The notes: a model not told the origin generated them from the sequence alone. A stretch of DNA of 64,000 bases from Cymbomonas tetramitiformis (GCA_001247695.2 LGRX02034764.1:25973-89972), one strand, 5' to 3'. Counted from the first letter of the stretch, positions 21,428-31,909 are shown. A program made the numbers and translations.

Positions 21428-21657
21428 TTATGTCAGATAATAATCAAACTGTGAAATCGCCTTTAGCTCTTCTACGCCTATAACACCGTCTTCGTTCTTA
21501 TCAATACTGCTTATTAATCCCTCAAACGCATCGGTCACGTTGTCTCTCTTTGATTTGTATATCGAGCGTGCTACGGCAAGCTCTGATTCGTCCACCACAC
21601 CGTCGTTGTTCGCATCGAAAGCCTCAAGTCGCTCAATATCTTCTATTGTCGCAGGGC
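21428..21657 (-). CDS. Terminal exon with two canonical EF-hands
   Basis: From an acceptor (aatgcag, exon starts at 21657) the minus frame reads to a TAA at 21430-21428. It contains two complete EF-hand loops, DANNDGVVDESE and DKNEDGVIGVEE, each with Asp/Asn at loop positions 1, 3 and 5 and Glu at 12. The exon therefore ends a calcium-binding protein whose 5' exons lie to the right, beyond the transposon cluster at 21.76-22.49 kb. The rest of the protein was not found. Pairing of two EF-hands at a C-terminus is common to many families, so no specific name is given. Confidence 0.7.
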
Positions 21658-21883
21658 CTGCATTGTCATTGCCTGAGTGATGCGTTCTTTGAGACGTTGA
21701 ACGGTGTGCCGAATGAACGCCCCCCGGAGCCTGGGGGTGTGGCATCTTGATGACAAGTTGGGTCCTTGCAGGTACAGAGGGTCCAGAAGCGGCCAAAGGT
21801 TAGAGTTACTTTCACAGGAAAAGGCTGAAATTTGCAAAATACACTTAGCGTTTGGGTTCATAAAATGTGAACTGCTATAGGTA

Positions 21884-22445
21884 CAGTAATCACTCACATT
21901 TAAGGAAACTCGACGTTAAGGAAATAGCCAGCGTTTCGGGGGGGGTACCCAACTCGATGAGAAAAGCTGGCTGGATTTTCCGACTTATGAGATGGCCTGA
22001 AATAAGGAAAATGACCGCTGGCTGCCTAGCTGGAGAGGCATTTCTTAAACTAAGAAAACTTTGCCGGGAAATTGACAAATATGGTATATTTGATGGGTTT
22101 TCATGATTTTTTGCACAAAACTTGTCTTAAAGGTTTAAGTTCCTGATAGTCTGTTTCAGATATGATATCGTCATTAAAATCTTGCTTTAATTCTTTAAGC
22201 TGCGCACGGCTCTCAGGGTCCATTTTTTCGGAAAATGAACACCTTAAGAGAACGGTCTGGCTAGGGAAGCTGTCCACGTGGATGGTTATGGAATTCGCTG
22301 GCTGGCTCACGAGATCGCGGTCCACTATCCATAGCGTTCTCTTATGACGCTGACGCTGGCGGGGGGGGGAGGGGGGGTACCCAACTCGATGAGAAAAGCT
22401 GACTGACCTGGATTTCTCTGTTTTCTTACAGGTGGGTGATTACTG
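21884..22445. mobile_element. pogo/Tigger-like non-autonomous element, copy A
   Basis: The element has terminal inverted repeats starting CAGTAATCACTCACATTTAAGG on the left and CAGTAATCACCCACCTGTAAG on the right (read inward). TA is duplicated on both sides (21882-21883 and 22446-22447), as for Tc1/mariner-pogo. The related copy at 18-kb distance gives the empty site, confirming the boundaries. It carries a 40-codon minus-strand ORF shared with copy B at 38.2 kb. Confidence 0.85.
22101..22223 (-). CDS. 40-residue ORF of the pogo-like element
   Basis: Starting at the Met at 22223, the frame encodes MDPESRAQLKELKQDF... and ends with DYQELKPLRQVL and a short basic tail. Copy B at 38464 encodes an alignable MDPSSRQEMREL...DYDDLK. 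The pattern (helix with a repeated Leu, a short break, then D-Y-x-x-L-K) resembles SHOCT-like short helical modules. It may be the surviving first exon of the element's transposase. The function is unknown. Confidence 0.5.
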   Translation of the reverse strand: MDPESRAQLKELKQDFNDDIISETDYQELKPLRQVLCKKS

Positions 22446-22492
22446 TATTCAAGTTCTGAAAAGAACGTATTTTTTTCAGCTCAATTGTAGTT

Positions 22493-23553
22493 CACTGTAT
22501 ATTGTATATATGCGAAGGCGGGGAGTTGTAACGGGCAGTGGAACTGCTGTAACGGCGGGGGACATGAGCGTGTATAGTGGCGGGGATATAAATGGGGGCG
22601 ATTGCGGGAAGCGGCGGTTACGATGGCAATCTGAACGAATCTGTCTGCAGGGCTTGTGGTTGGCTTGCGGGTTTATGCGAAGGCGGGGAGTTGTAATGGG
22701 CAGTGGAACTGCTGTAACGGTGCGGTGCGGTGGGGGATGCGACTGTGTATATAAACTGCGGGAGCGTGAGCGAAGGCGATCGCGGAATGCTGACTGGACT
22801 GCGGGGCGGAACTGCTGGGGTTTGATGATTTGCTGAGTTGCTTTATGAGATGTTCTGCTGATAACAGGGAGGTTCCGATTTGCGATTCCGGGTTACGGAT
22901 TACGAGTTATCGTCATAGATTCTTTTTTTCGCATGACACCGATGACGATAACTCGTAATCCGGGAAAACGTCAACGTCTCGAACTTCGGGATGCCAGTGT
23001 GAATTCTTACGTCGTTCGGGACGATTTTCGTCCCGAACTACGAGTTACGAACTAAGGTCTAGGTGCAAACTTCGTGTAAAATCGTAGATTGAAGATTCAG
23101 AATATTGCTCAGATTGTTCTGATCGAGCGTCTGTCTGCTTTGCGTTTCCCCACGGAGCGTCTGCGTCTCTTCGTCCGTCCGCATTCGTGCCACGTCGGCA
23201 TGAAAACCACAGAATTTTGTAAAAGGCGACAGCAACGGCCAGCGTTCACACGTAATTCGGAATACAGTATTCGGAGCACGACAGATTTCGGAATCGATTT
23301 TGCATTTGATGCTCATTCCGAGTGAAGGTCATCCCGGATTAGGATTACTCACCATAGTATGAGGTGCATGGTCATTATTGTGTATGATAGTGGTCACTGA
23401 ACCAACAAATCCTTGTGGACGAATGGCATCTACACCTCGATTTTGCACATTTTAAGATACTTTTGACCCAAATTTCATGCCTAGAAATAAGCAACTTTGG
23501 GGATTTTACAATGAGACAATGAGCACTTATGAGCCCGGATTACTCGGGCAATA
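22493..23553. other. Intergenic DNA with two hairpins; no gene recognised
   Basis: The GC-rich segment 22508-22830 has a partly repeated sequence (tatgcgaaggcggggagttgtaa at about 22508 and 22673). The remainder has the hairpins listed separately and open frames without recognisable domains. Confidence 0.4.
22898..23038. repeat. Two perfect hairpins
   Basis: A 19-bp perfect inverted repeat, 22898-22916 and 22942-22960 (arm GATTACGAGTTATCGTCAT), is followed by an 11-bp hairpin at 23014-23024 and 23028-23038 (arm GTTCGGGACGA) with a 3-base loop. They may be arms of a foldback transposon related to tacgag/ctcgta repeats further along. No flanking duplication was found. Confidence 0.7.
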
Positions 23554-23801
23554 TCACGGGGAGCCCAATCTTTCCCCCCCACTGTAAGGGGGGGACGATG
23601 GGTCACCCGGCTTTCACCCCTCGACGTGTGTTGTCACCAGTCACCGTGTCACCGCTCTTTGACTCAATAAAACACTCTGCTCCGTATTTTATATCATCTT
23701 AGCACACATTGAATCTCTGCCCCCTGCCATTATGTTTCACTGCTTACCACGATATATATATATATATACCCAATCATATATATATATCCCCTCTTTCGTG
23801 A
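23554..23801 (+). repeat. 5' LTR of element 1
   Basis: It begins TCACGGGGAG and ends TTTCGTGA. It contains two predicted stem-loops: 23561-23603 (C7/G7 core) and about 23665-23694 enclosing AATAAA. AT-dinucleotide runs lie close to the 3' end. Confidence 0.9.
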
Positions 23802-24073
23802 GGTTATCGGCCACCACTTCGGGGGAGGTTTTCGCTCTGATCCTTGAGGCCGCACTACAAGCTCCTCTCGTACAACAACGACTTCGACGTCCGCACCAGC
23901 TTCGTCTTGTTCCGCGTTGGCACCAGTCTTCGCCGCAGCATTTTTCCAGCGTTACCGCTCGCCGGAATTCGCCTTGTTGAACCATCCGAGGCCAGGGTCG
24001 CACCAGCGCCCTCATCTTCAAGCACGCTGAACACTCCGCCCTACATTATACCTATCATGGCATCGGCTAGCCG

Positions 24074-26063
24074 TCACGGGTAGACCGATTTACCCCCCCA
24101 CTATAAAGTGGGGGGGCCTGTCTCCTGCTGTCCTCCTTCGGAGAGCCGTGTCACACGTAGCATGCGTCTCGGTAGCTCGGAACACAGATGCATAAAACCC
24201 CTAAAGTATTTTATGTTATCATCTTAGTATTCCGAAAGCGAGTGTTCACTGACTGCACGTTCTGTGATAGATATATATCTGACTATATATATATATCCCC
24301 CACCAGCCAGAGAATCTCACTTCTCATCAGGTTACGGGTCACCACCTCTTTTGGTGGCACTTTCTTTTTGGGGTTGCTAATTTCCGTCTCGCCGAACGTA
24401 CCGGTCACCACAGACTCGTCACCTTATCGACTACCACGTCTTCACGGACTTCACCACGTCGTGATTTTTCTCTCGCGACTGACAAGTTTAACCACAGATT
24501 CGTTTCCTAATTAACGACCAATTTACCACTAACAACATGTCTACTTCATCAACCAAACCACGCGGAGTACTTAGGGGTTTGCTCACCCCGAAGCCATCTT
24601 CGCCCGCGACTTCTACGCGTTCGGTGTTCTCGCTGAACCTGCGGTCGTGGAAGACCCGATTTTGAGCACTTTACAATTCACAACAGATTCGTGTCCTTAT
24701 TCACGACCATTACACAGCACCTCTTCTACGAAACCACGCGCGGTCAGCTGTGCTTTTCGTACGACCAACTGGCTGGTCGTACGCCGTTTTTGACCTTACC
24801 TCCGCTTTCCCCGTGAAATTTGACCCCGATTTCACTTTTCCATCACTCGATTTGGTTAATTTTACGGAAAGTTACGTCGACACCAAGAATAACCCAAACG
24901 CACTCTCGACTTTCTGGCCAGCAGCACCGCTCCTGGCGGGAAGACCGTTTGCCGCACGACGTTTTTGACTTCACCGACGTTTTCCTTGCGAGAATCTACC
25001 CCAATATGACCCTTTCATCGTTTGATATAATTTGCTTAATTTTACGAAAAGTTAGCTTTTCGCTTGGGAACCCTAGCTTTGGGTTCGCGGATTCTGCAGT
25101 CAGCGGTCAGTGGTCGGCGACCATGTCCACTGGACCTCAGCGTGCACGTATGGCCGCTGTTCGTTCAGCGTTGATCTCTCTTCGAGTACATCGGCAACAT
25201 CCTACCATTGGCTATGGTCTGGTGGTGTCTGGTGGTGTTTGCGCACCAGACACCAAGCTCGAGTCCATCGCGCTCACCATCGACAACGAGTGCTTTGACT
25301 ATTTCGACCTCATCCCTCCCCTTCCCTCACCTTCACCTTGTGCGCCCCTTGGTCACCATCTAGTGGTGTCTGGTGGTGTTGTCACGCCCACTTCACCCTT
25401 CACCGTCATCCCTTTCAAGCCTTTTCCCATGAGCTCAACCACATCCCTTCACCGCATTTTCCACCTTCCACCTCCTCACCCTTTCTTCGTCGGTGCATTC
25501 GCTCTGGTGGTGCCAGGCCGCTTTTGGCCTTGGCACCGCACGGGCATTGGCTGAACATCGTCTTCCTTACGCTCGACGTCCTCTGTCATCGAGAACGTCG
25601 CCGCCGCCTGCTCCAGAGCCCAAACCCTGACTCACTAGACAATTCTGTGTAGCCCTCTGTTTCAATCTAAGCAGCATGAACTAGCGCCGGCGGATGCCCA
25701 TCTAGCTGAGTTGAAACAGGCTCCTTAGATTTCTTGCTGTGGGATGGCCGGCAGGCCTATTGACACTGCTCCCTGTTTCCACCTCTCTCCTTCTGGAGGA
25801 GGTGGTGTCACGGGTAGACCGATTTACCCCCCCACTATAAAGTGGGGGGGGCTGTCTCCTGCTGTCCTCCTTCGGAGAGCCGTGTCACACGTAGCATGCG
25901 TCTCGGTAGCTCGGAACACAGATGCATAAACCCCCTAAAGTATTTTATGTTATCATCTTAGTATTCCGAAAGCGAGTGTTCACTGACTGCACGTTCTGTG
26001 ATAGATATATATCTGACTATATATATATATCCCCCACCAGCCAGAGAATCTCACTTCTCATCA
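24074..26063 (+). mobile_element. LTR element 2, nested in element 1
   Basis: Two 256-bp LTRs (24074-24329 and 25808-26063) differ at about two positions. They are flanked by a perfect 5-bp duplication AGCCG (24069-24073 and 26064-26068). The internal region starts GGTTACGGGTC. At 1,990 bp with one short ORF, it is a small non-autonomous element. Confidence 0.92.
25123..25554 (+). CDS. Short ORF of element 2
   Basis: The 143-codon frame starts at the ATG whose product (MSTGPQRARMAAVRSAL) aligns with the ORF of element 3 (MSPDRQHARMAAARSAL). Both continue SLR...QH...GLVVSGG...AP.TK.ESI. Conservation between two elements with different LTRs argues that either the peptide or the underlying RNA is selected. 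The coding DNA includes a 12-bp perfect hairpin, 25223-25234 with 25244-25255. There is no known domain. Confidence 0.45.
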   Translation: MSTGPQRARMAAVRSALISLRVHRQHPTIGYGLVVSGGVCAPDTKLESIALTIDNECFDYFDLIPPLPSPSPCAPLGHHLVVSGGVVTPTSPFTVIPFKPFPMSSTTSLHRIFHLPPPHPFFVGAFALVVPGRFWPWHRTGIG

Positions 26064-26387
26064 AGCCGCCGCAGTCTGGGTGACGTGCTCCGCTCTGCGC
26101 GTGCGGCATCTGCTTCGCCCACGCCTACATCATCACCGCAGTCTGGTTCCCAGGCGCAGTCACCGCGTGCTCGCACTGCCGGCCTTGACGATCCGGTGGT
26201 GCGCATGAACACGCTCATCAACAAGCCCAACTCCATTTCACCTGCTGCCACGTCTGCACAGTTTCACCGCGACGCCTCGGTCTGGGTTTCTACTCCTGTC
26301 CGGGCTTCTCAGCAGCACGAGTACAACGACCGCATGGACTACGCCTTCAACTATGGGGAGGAGCTGGTGAAGTTGCTCCGCTCCCAT

Positions 26388-28384
26388 TCATGGGGAGACA
26401 GACTTTCGCCCCCCCATAAAATGGGGGTGACGGTCTCTTCCTGTGTCACCCCTCGCCATGTAGTGTCACTTGCATCTTGCCTGCCGTCAGTTCCGTCCGA
26501 TAATAAAACACCTAAGTTATTTTATTATCTCATCTTAGACTGTGATATGCTGAGTGGCCTCTGCCTCCCACTCGTTGTTTCTTGCCGGGTTGGCCTATAT
26601 ATATCCACCCTTTGTGTATATGTATTTCGGCCTTCCCGTCAGGTTATGGGCTTGACCACTTGGTAGTGGTCGCTCATCATTCTCGCCGTCTCTGATCCCG
26701 CGACCACCTTGCTTGCGGTATACAACGTCGCCCCTCGCGTCGCTGATCTTCATTTGGAGCGCCCCTTGCCCTCCCCACTTTTACGGAGCGCCCCCGGCCC
26801 TCCCAACCATTCTCCGAGCACCCTTGTCCTCGGTTGTTGCGCACCGTCATCCGTACCTCACCAACGCTTATTTGGCAGAGCACCCTTGTCCTCTACGCCT
26901 CCATCTTGACCTCCGTGTGCCTCATCGACACCGGGAATTTCGTCGAGCACCCTGTCCTCGACGCGACATCTACTCGAGCACCTTTGTCCTCGACGCTTTT
27001 GTCCGACTTTGTGCGCTCTGCCAACAGCGGTTCTGCTGCCGGGAAAATGACTTATCGCACGAGTATTTTGACCTCACCAACGTTTTCCCCGTGGTATTTG
27101 ACCCCAATTAAGCTTTTTCATTGCCGGATTTAGTCAATTTTACGAGAAGTTACGTTATCGACAAGAACCCCAACGCGCTCTTGACTTTCTGGCCAGCAGT
27201 ACCCCTTCTGGCGTGAAAACGGGTTCCCGCACGACGTTTTTGACTACACCGCCGTTTTCCCCGCGAAAATCTAGCCCAAATTGACCCTTTCATCGTTTGG
27301 TTTGCTTGATTTTGCGAGAAGATACCTCTTCACTTGGGAACCCTGACTCTTCGTTCGCGGAATTCTGCAGCCAGCGGTCAGCGACCATGTCTCCTGACCG
27401 CCAGCATGCGCGCATGGCCGCTGCTCGTTCAGCGTTAGAGTCTCTCCGATTGCGGCAACAGCATTTTACCGTTCGTTGTGGTCTGGTGGTGTCTGGTGGT
27501 GCTCATGCACCAAACACCAAAGTCGAGTCCATCACCCCCATCGTCAACATGAGCTTTGACCACTACGAGCTCACCCCGCAGCATCCTCCACTCTTCCCTC
27601 CACCCTGCGTGCCCCTTGGCCACTGCGTGGTGGTGTTTGGTGGTGCTGCGGCCCTCATCCCACCGTGTTCCCTCTCTGCTTTCGCACTTGTGTGCGGCGG
27701 AGTGGGGGCGCACCTCATCTTCCGCCTTCGCCTCTCTCAGAGTGCCCGCGTCACCGCACGCGCTCTGGTGGTGCCGCCCACCCTCGCCCCGCACCGCGTG
27801 GGCGTTGGTTGACCGCATCTTGGCGGCGCTCGCCTTCATCCACCATCGAGAGCTACGCCGCCATCCACCCTCGACCGCTGGAGCCTAGGATTGCCGGCTG
27901 GCCTGCGGGAGTAGCTTATCCCCGCAACACATGCATGGGCGTAAGCCCCTAGAGCACGCATCTAGAGACCAACGCAGGCGAAGCCACACTAGTTGGGTTG
28001 AAAAAGACCCCTTTGGGTCTCACGAGATGTACGTTTCCTTAGGGTTTCGCCTTTGAGCTTGCCGTAGGATGTTAGGCTTGGCCTGGCAAGTTGGCATCGT
28101 GGCACCTCACACCTTCAGGGTGAGGTGGTGTCATGGGGAGACAGACTTTCGCCCCCCCATAAAATGGGGGTGACTGTCTCTTCCTGTGTCACCCCTCGCC
28201 GTGTAGTGTCACTTGCATCTTGCCTGCCGTCAGTTCCGTCCGATAATAAAACACCTAAGTTATTTTATTATCTCATCTTAGACTGTGATATGCTGAGTGG
28301 CCTCTGCCTCCCACTCGTTGTTTCTTGCCGGGTTGGCCTATATATATCCACCCTTTGTGTATATGTATTTCGGCCTTCCCGTCA
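26388..28384 (+). mobile_element. LTR element 3, nested in element 1
   Basis: Two 254-bp LTRs (26388-26641 and 28131-28384) differ at about two positions. The internal region starts GGTTATGGGCTTG. No clean duplication is seen: the right flank is TCATG, the same five bases with which the LTR itself begins. A tandem TCATG-TCATG on the left may therefore have collapsed to one copy. The 1,997-bp element carries a short ORF related to that of element 2 and no pol. Confidence 0.88.
27387..27812 (+). CDS. Short ORF of element 3
   Basis: The 141-codon frame aligns with the ORF of element 2 over its first roughly 60 residues and is more diverged afterwards, although VVVFGGA echoes VVSGGV. The DNA keeps the hairpin seen in element 2 with one mismatched position. 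The downstream part is low complexity, with Pro, Val and Leu. No known domain. Confidence 0.4.
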   Translation: MSPDRQHARMAAARSALESLRLRQQHFTVRCGLVVSGGAHAPNTKVESITPIVNMSFDHYELTPQHPPLFPPPCVPLGHCVVVFGGAAALIPPCSLSAFALVCGGVGAHLIFRLRLSQSARVTARALVVPPTLAPHRVGVG

Positions 28385-28582
28385 TCATGAAGGATACAAT
28401 CGTGCCGCACAGGCCGCGCGCCCCCAACAGTCGCGCCGCCCATAGCCGCGCGATGCCCCGACAGAGAGCGCACCGCAACGGCAGATTGGGGGAAAAGTTG
28501 TATCCTACGTGTTTCACTCTTCGCCGCCTACGTGGCGCCGTGGGGACTCAGTACTCTGTACCGCACCAGAATCACCATCAAT

Positions 28583-28660
28583 AGCCAGAGTAGCTCATCA
28601 ACGGCAGAGCGCTCGTCCGGTATGCGAGAGGTCACGGGCTCGATCCCGGCCTGGCTCACC
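28583..28660 (+). tRNA. tRNA-like sequence (pseudogene or SINE head)
   Basis: The segment can be read as a tRNA: acceptor AGCCAG pairing with CTGGCT, D-arm GCTC/GAGC, an anticodon stem CTCGT/GCGAG around loop CCGGTAT (anticodon would be GGT, Thr), and a B-box-like GGCTCGATCCC. It ends in CACC followed by five T, a Pol III stop signal. Position 33 is C instead of U and the T-stem pairs poorly. It is therefore unlikely to be a working tRNA; a tRNA pseudogene or the head of a SINE inside element 1 fits better. Confidence 0.4.
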
Positions 28661-28701
28661 TTTTTCGGGCTTCTGGTCTAGCGGCACAGTTTCTGTTCCC
28701 C

Positions 28702-30021
28702 ATGACCCATGGCTTTAAGCCCCAAAAGGGTTTCACGCTCGACGGTTCCGACGCTGAGGCCGACTTCGCCATTCTGCTCAGCAACATTCGACACGTATTG
28801 TCACCCATTTCCCACTTCGAGTACGACAAGTTTTTTTACCTGGAGCACGAGTATCTGGTGTACCTCTGGTCCCTCAACGAGCTCCTCTTCAACATCCTTA
28901 AGGGCGTCCTCCAGGGTACGGCACTGGCTCTCTTCCAGGAGTCCGCCCGTGCCCACCCTCGTGCCCACCCTCGGCCACCACTGACCCCGACACCTTCCGC
29001 TTCTGGACGAAGCTGCGGTCGACCGTCATCGACGAGACCGCTGACCCTGCCCCCCAGCTCACGGTGCTTCGAGTGCTGGGGGACAAGCACCAGCGCCTGC
29101 ACCCCACCTACGACGATGCCGGCAGGGTACAGGACCTCCATCACGTTCTTGGCCGGTCGGCAGCCAGCTCCCCTCATGTGTCACCACTATATCGAGTGGT
29201 GCTGCGTGAGCTGGCTGTCGGCCACGCCTTCACGTTCTCGGCCCTACTCCTTCGCCTCAGCACAGTCTGGCAGAGCGAGGGCCATCTTGCACGACTCCGT
29301 TCCCCGTCCGCGGGGCCCGGTGGTGGCAAGCACGCGCCCACCTCTGCATCGTTCCTTCAATTCCGCACAGCGCAGCAACATCGTCAAACCCGTCGGCGAC
29401 TGGAAGCCGCCGCCCCGCCACGGCCGCTATTTTGTGTGGGAAGGTGTCGGCTACCCCTGCGTCACATGCTTTCGCCTCTGGGGGCTCACTGACGCTCACA
29501 TCCCCACCCGTGGCGTGTGCCCCTATTCATGCGCGGCATCATTTGCCCCCGAGCAGGCACCGGCGGGCGCGCCGGCGGCACCGCCTCGCCCCACGATTGA
29601 CGCATGGTTGCAGCCGCCTGCGGCTCCCGCTCCCGCTGCAGCGGCCGCCGTACATTTTGCCGAGGGGTCTCCCTCCCCGCAGTTTGCTGCGGCTGACGAC
29701 TCTGACCCGGCGGCTTTCACTCTCCGCTTGCCTCTCGATCACGATCCTCCTGGACCAAAGCCCGACGACTCTGCAGGTCACGATGACGACGATTGGCCGG
29801 CACTGCGTACCGTGCCGTGGATCCCGCCTATTCAGGGCGCCGCTTCAGCGCTCAATTACAGCAACAAGCAAGATTACGTAGCCGTGACGTGCACCTGCGG
29901 GTTAACACTGCCTTGTAGATTAGACTTGGGATTTAGCCGTACTAGCCGAGCCGGTGTGGCTCCTTGTCTCTGCATGACTGCCTTGCCTGGTGACACCTCA
30001 TCCCCACGGGGTGAGGTGGTG
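28702..30021 (+). pseudogene. Gag-like protein of element 1 (frame-broken)
   Basis: The ATG at 28702 starts a helical segment (MTHGFKPQKGF...NIRHVLSPISHFEYDKFFYL). Near 28975 the coding signal passes to another frame that reads DTFRFWTKLRSTVIDET and continues to LHHVLG and beyond. By about 29380 it is back in the first frame, giving NIVKPVGDWKPP, then YPCVTCFRLWGLTDAHIPTRGVC (a zinc-like C-x2-C-x9-H-x5-C), a Pro/Ala-rich part and an Asp-rich tail. This layout (helical domain, one zinc motif, acidic tail) is Gag-like. No protease, integrase or RT follows. The two frame changes indicate decay or base errors. Confidence 0.55.
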
Positions 30022-30270
30022 TCACGGGGAGCCCAATCTCCCCCCCCCCACTGTAAGGGGGGGACGATGGGTCACCCGGCTTTCACCCCTCGACGTGTGT
30101 TGTCACCAGTCACCGTGCCACCGCTCTTTGACTCAATAAAACACTCTGCTCCGTATTTTATATCATCTTAGCACACAATGAATCTCTGCCCCCTGCCATT
30201 CTGTTTCACTGCTTACCACGATATATATATATATATACCCAATCATATATATATATCCCCTCTTTCGTGA
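30022..30270 (+). repeat. 3' LTR of element 1
   Basis: A 249-bp match to 23554-23801, followed by the CAATA duplication. It is preceded by a tgaggtggtg purine/GT-rich run of the kind seen before the right LTRs of elements 2 and 3. Confidence 0.9.
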
Positions 30271-30275
30271 CAATA

Positions 30276-30972
30276 CTTACTTTCCCAACAGTCGATTTCC
30301 CCCGAAAACACACAATATGGCCTTAAGTATGGAAAACATTTGACAAATAATATTTTTTCGTTGTTTTTTGGTGTTTTTTCGTTCACCTTATTGCTCGAAT
30401 ATTTCGATGTATTGGTGCGTTTAACTACAGCCACCATTACCAATTTCAAGGCATTAGTAAAGGCGATTGTTTAATGGTCGAGGGGCGACCTAATACTCGA
30501 ATAAGCGGTTGTGAGAACTGATTTTTGACACTTTTGATTCCTGGAAAACGTGTTTTTGGCTTGTATATCACCGATATATCGTTGTATATATAATGCGATC
30601 ATGTATTTTATAGATCAAAATCACTTTATAAGAGTTATGGAACATGTAACGAATCACCCACACTTACCAAGGTATCGTATACCGTGAAAACGGCGCATTC
30701 GGTGCCACAAACTAGTGCTTTTGGCAAAAAATTCCATCCGCTCCATAGGGGTTAAAGAATTGAACAGAGGATGTCGAATAAAATACTGCTAGGTGCTCAT
30801 CTCATGTTGGAATGACTTCTGGGTTAAACGATCTCTGCCGGCTAGTGGTCAGCAGCAATCCAAGATGCCGCCTGTCTGCTCACGAAAGTAGATGAATCAT
30901 GGAAGAAAAGAAAATGTCTGTCGGTTTAGCTGTTGTGTGTGTGTGCGGCCAGTTGGGAGGAATTACACATCT
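30276..30972. other. AT-rich DNA with a fragment of the 60-kb piggyBac-like family
   Basis: Read on the minus strand, this resembles the MITE at 60148-60989: TTAACCCCTATGGAGCGGATGG at about 30755-30734, and an aacaccaaaaaaca block with ttttccatacttaag near 30320-30370. The other end is not recognisable. No gene is seen. Confidence 0.5.
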
Positions 30973-31642
30973 TGCTGGACTTCGGGTTTAGGCTTAGTTA
31001 TTATGGGCTCTGACTAGCCCCTAGCCTGACCCTGCTTCCGTATCGTGTCCGTGACATCCTAGCACTGTACTGTACCGTAGTACAGTACAGTAGTACAGTA
31101 GTACATTACAGTAGTACAGTCATTGTTTCATTGTCTGGGTTTCCGAGAGCATAAAGCCTCGGCCAGACACTAGTGATGTGATTATCTGTTTGATCTGTAG
31201 CGAGCTTAGCCGGACAGTAGTATCTGTCTTCCTCGCAGGTTAGGGCCCGCACCGGCTTTCCGGTAGTTCTGATGGCACAACGCCTTGCTGTTGCCATGTT
31301 CGGCTAAGTAGGACGTAGGAGGGGTTGAGCGCCCACTTGGGCGGTGGTGTATTGTTCCCACGGTATGGCCTTTTAGCTTGGCAGTGATGGCGGCACGCGT
31401 TGTGCTCGCCTTCGCTGCGCAGGAGATCAGCAGTTGGTGACGATTTTTTTTACAGCAGTATCGTCGCGGCGAGAGTCGATTTGCTTCGTGCGCCACTGGC
31501 CCTGGCGAGGTCGCTCCACACGTTGTCGATTTCGGCCGCTCTCATTCTTCCGCTCACGACCTGTGATTTTCGTTCTATTCTGCTGAGACTTCTACAGATT
31601 GTCTGGCCGCTGTGAAAATCTTATACCACCACCCTTGCTTAG

Positions 31643-31909
31643 CAGGGCTCTATATCGGTTTGGTTTTTTGGTATCGATACTATCCGATATCCGAAAAATG
31701 GTATCGATAATCGGCACAATCGATAAATTCGCATGACACCGGCAATCGGCACAATCGATTATTTGGGCATTTATATGTAAGTTGTTATAAATAAAATATG
31801 GAACATCAAAACCTGCACAATCGATAGTTTGATATTGCAATCCGATAATCGGCGATAAATACGATATATCGATAGTATCGGTTATCGGAAATATCGATAT
31901 AGAGCCTTG
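31643..31909. mobile_element. hAT-type MITE in the leader of element A
   Basis: The 267-bp element starts CAGGGCTCTATATCG and ends with the complement of CAAGGCTCTATATCG. It is flanked by a perfect 8-bp duplication TTGCTTAG (31635-31642 and 31910-31917). Both features are diagnostic of hAT. The interior is rich in atcgata and tatcgg motifs in both orientations, with no coding capacity. It ends 34 bp before the Gag ATG, so it could alter expression of element A. Confidence 0.92.

Larger units (their letters stand above)
21759..22492. mobile_element. Truncated copy of the 19.2-kb foldback element, split by a pogo-like insertion
   Basis: 21759-21883 matches the left arm of the 19183-19648 element (gtccagaagcggccaaaggttag and onward). 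The match resumes after the insertion at 22446-22492 (tattcaagttctgaaaag, then ttcagctcaattgtagtt). Joining the two parts gives ctataggtattcaag, exactly as in the uninterrupted copy at about 19305. The right half of the element is missing. Confidence 0.8.
24057..26387 (+). pseudogene. N-terminal Gag-like ORF of element 1, split by element 2
   Basis: An ATG at 24057 opens a frame that runs 17 bases to the element 2 insertion. It continues in frame from 26069 after removal of element 2 and one copy of its AGCCG duplication, giving 112 codons up to 26387, where element 3 interrupts it. The product is Ser/Ala/Pro-rich and then contains VRMNTLINKPNSISPA and MDYAFNYGEELVKLLRSH. Directly beyond element 3 the frame meets a stop (tca tga). 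This is probably the first part of a Gag; function inferred only from position. Confidence 0.5.
23554..30270 (+). mobile_element. LTR element 1 (outer member of a three-element nest)
   Basis: LTRs of 248 and 249 bp (23554-23801 and 30022-30270) differ by only a few substitutions and a TA-repeat length change. A perfect 5-bp duplication CAATA flanks the element (23549-23553 and 30271-30275). The internal region begins GGTTATCGGCC, a half-tRNA(iMet)-like primer site. It carries Gag-like coding segments but no recognisable pol. Elements 2 and 3 are inserted inside it; without them it would be about 2.7 kb. Confidence 0.9.
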
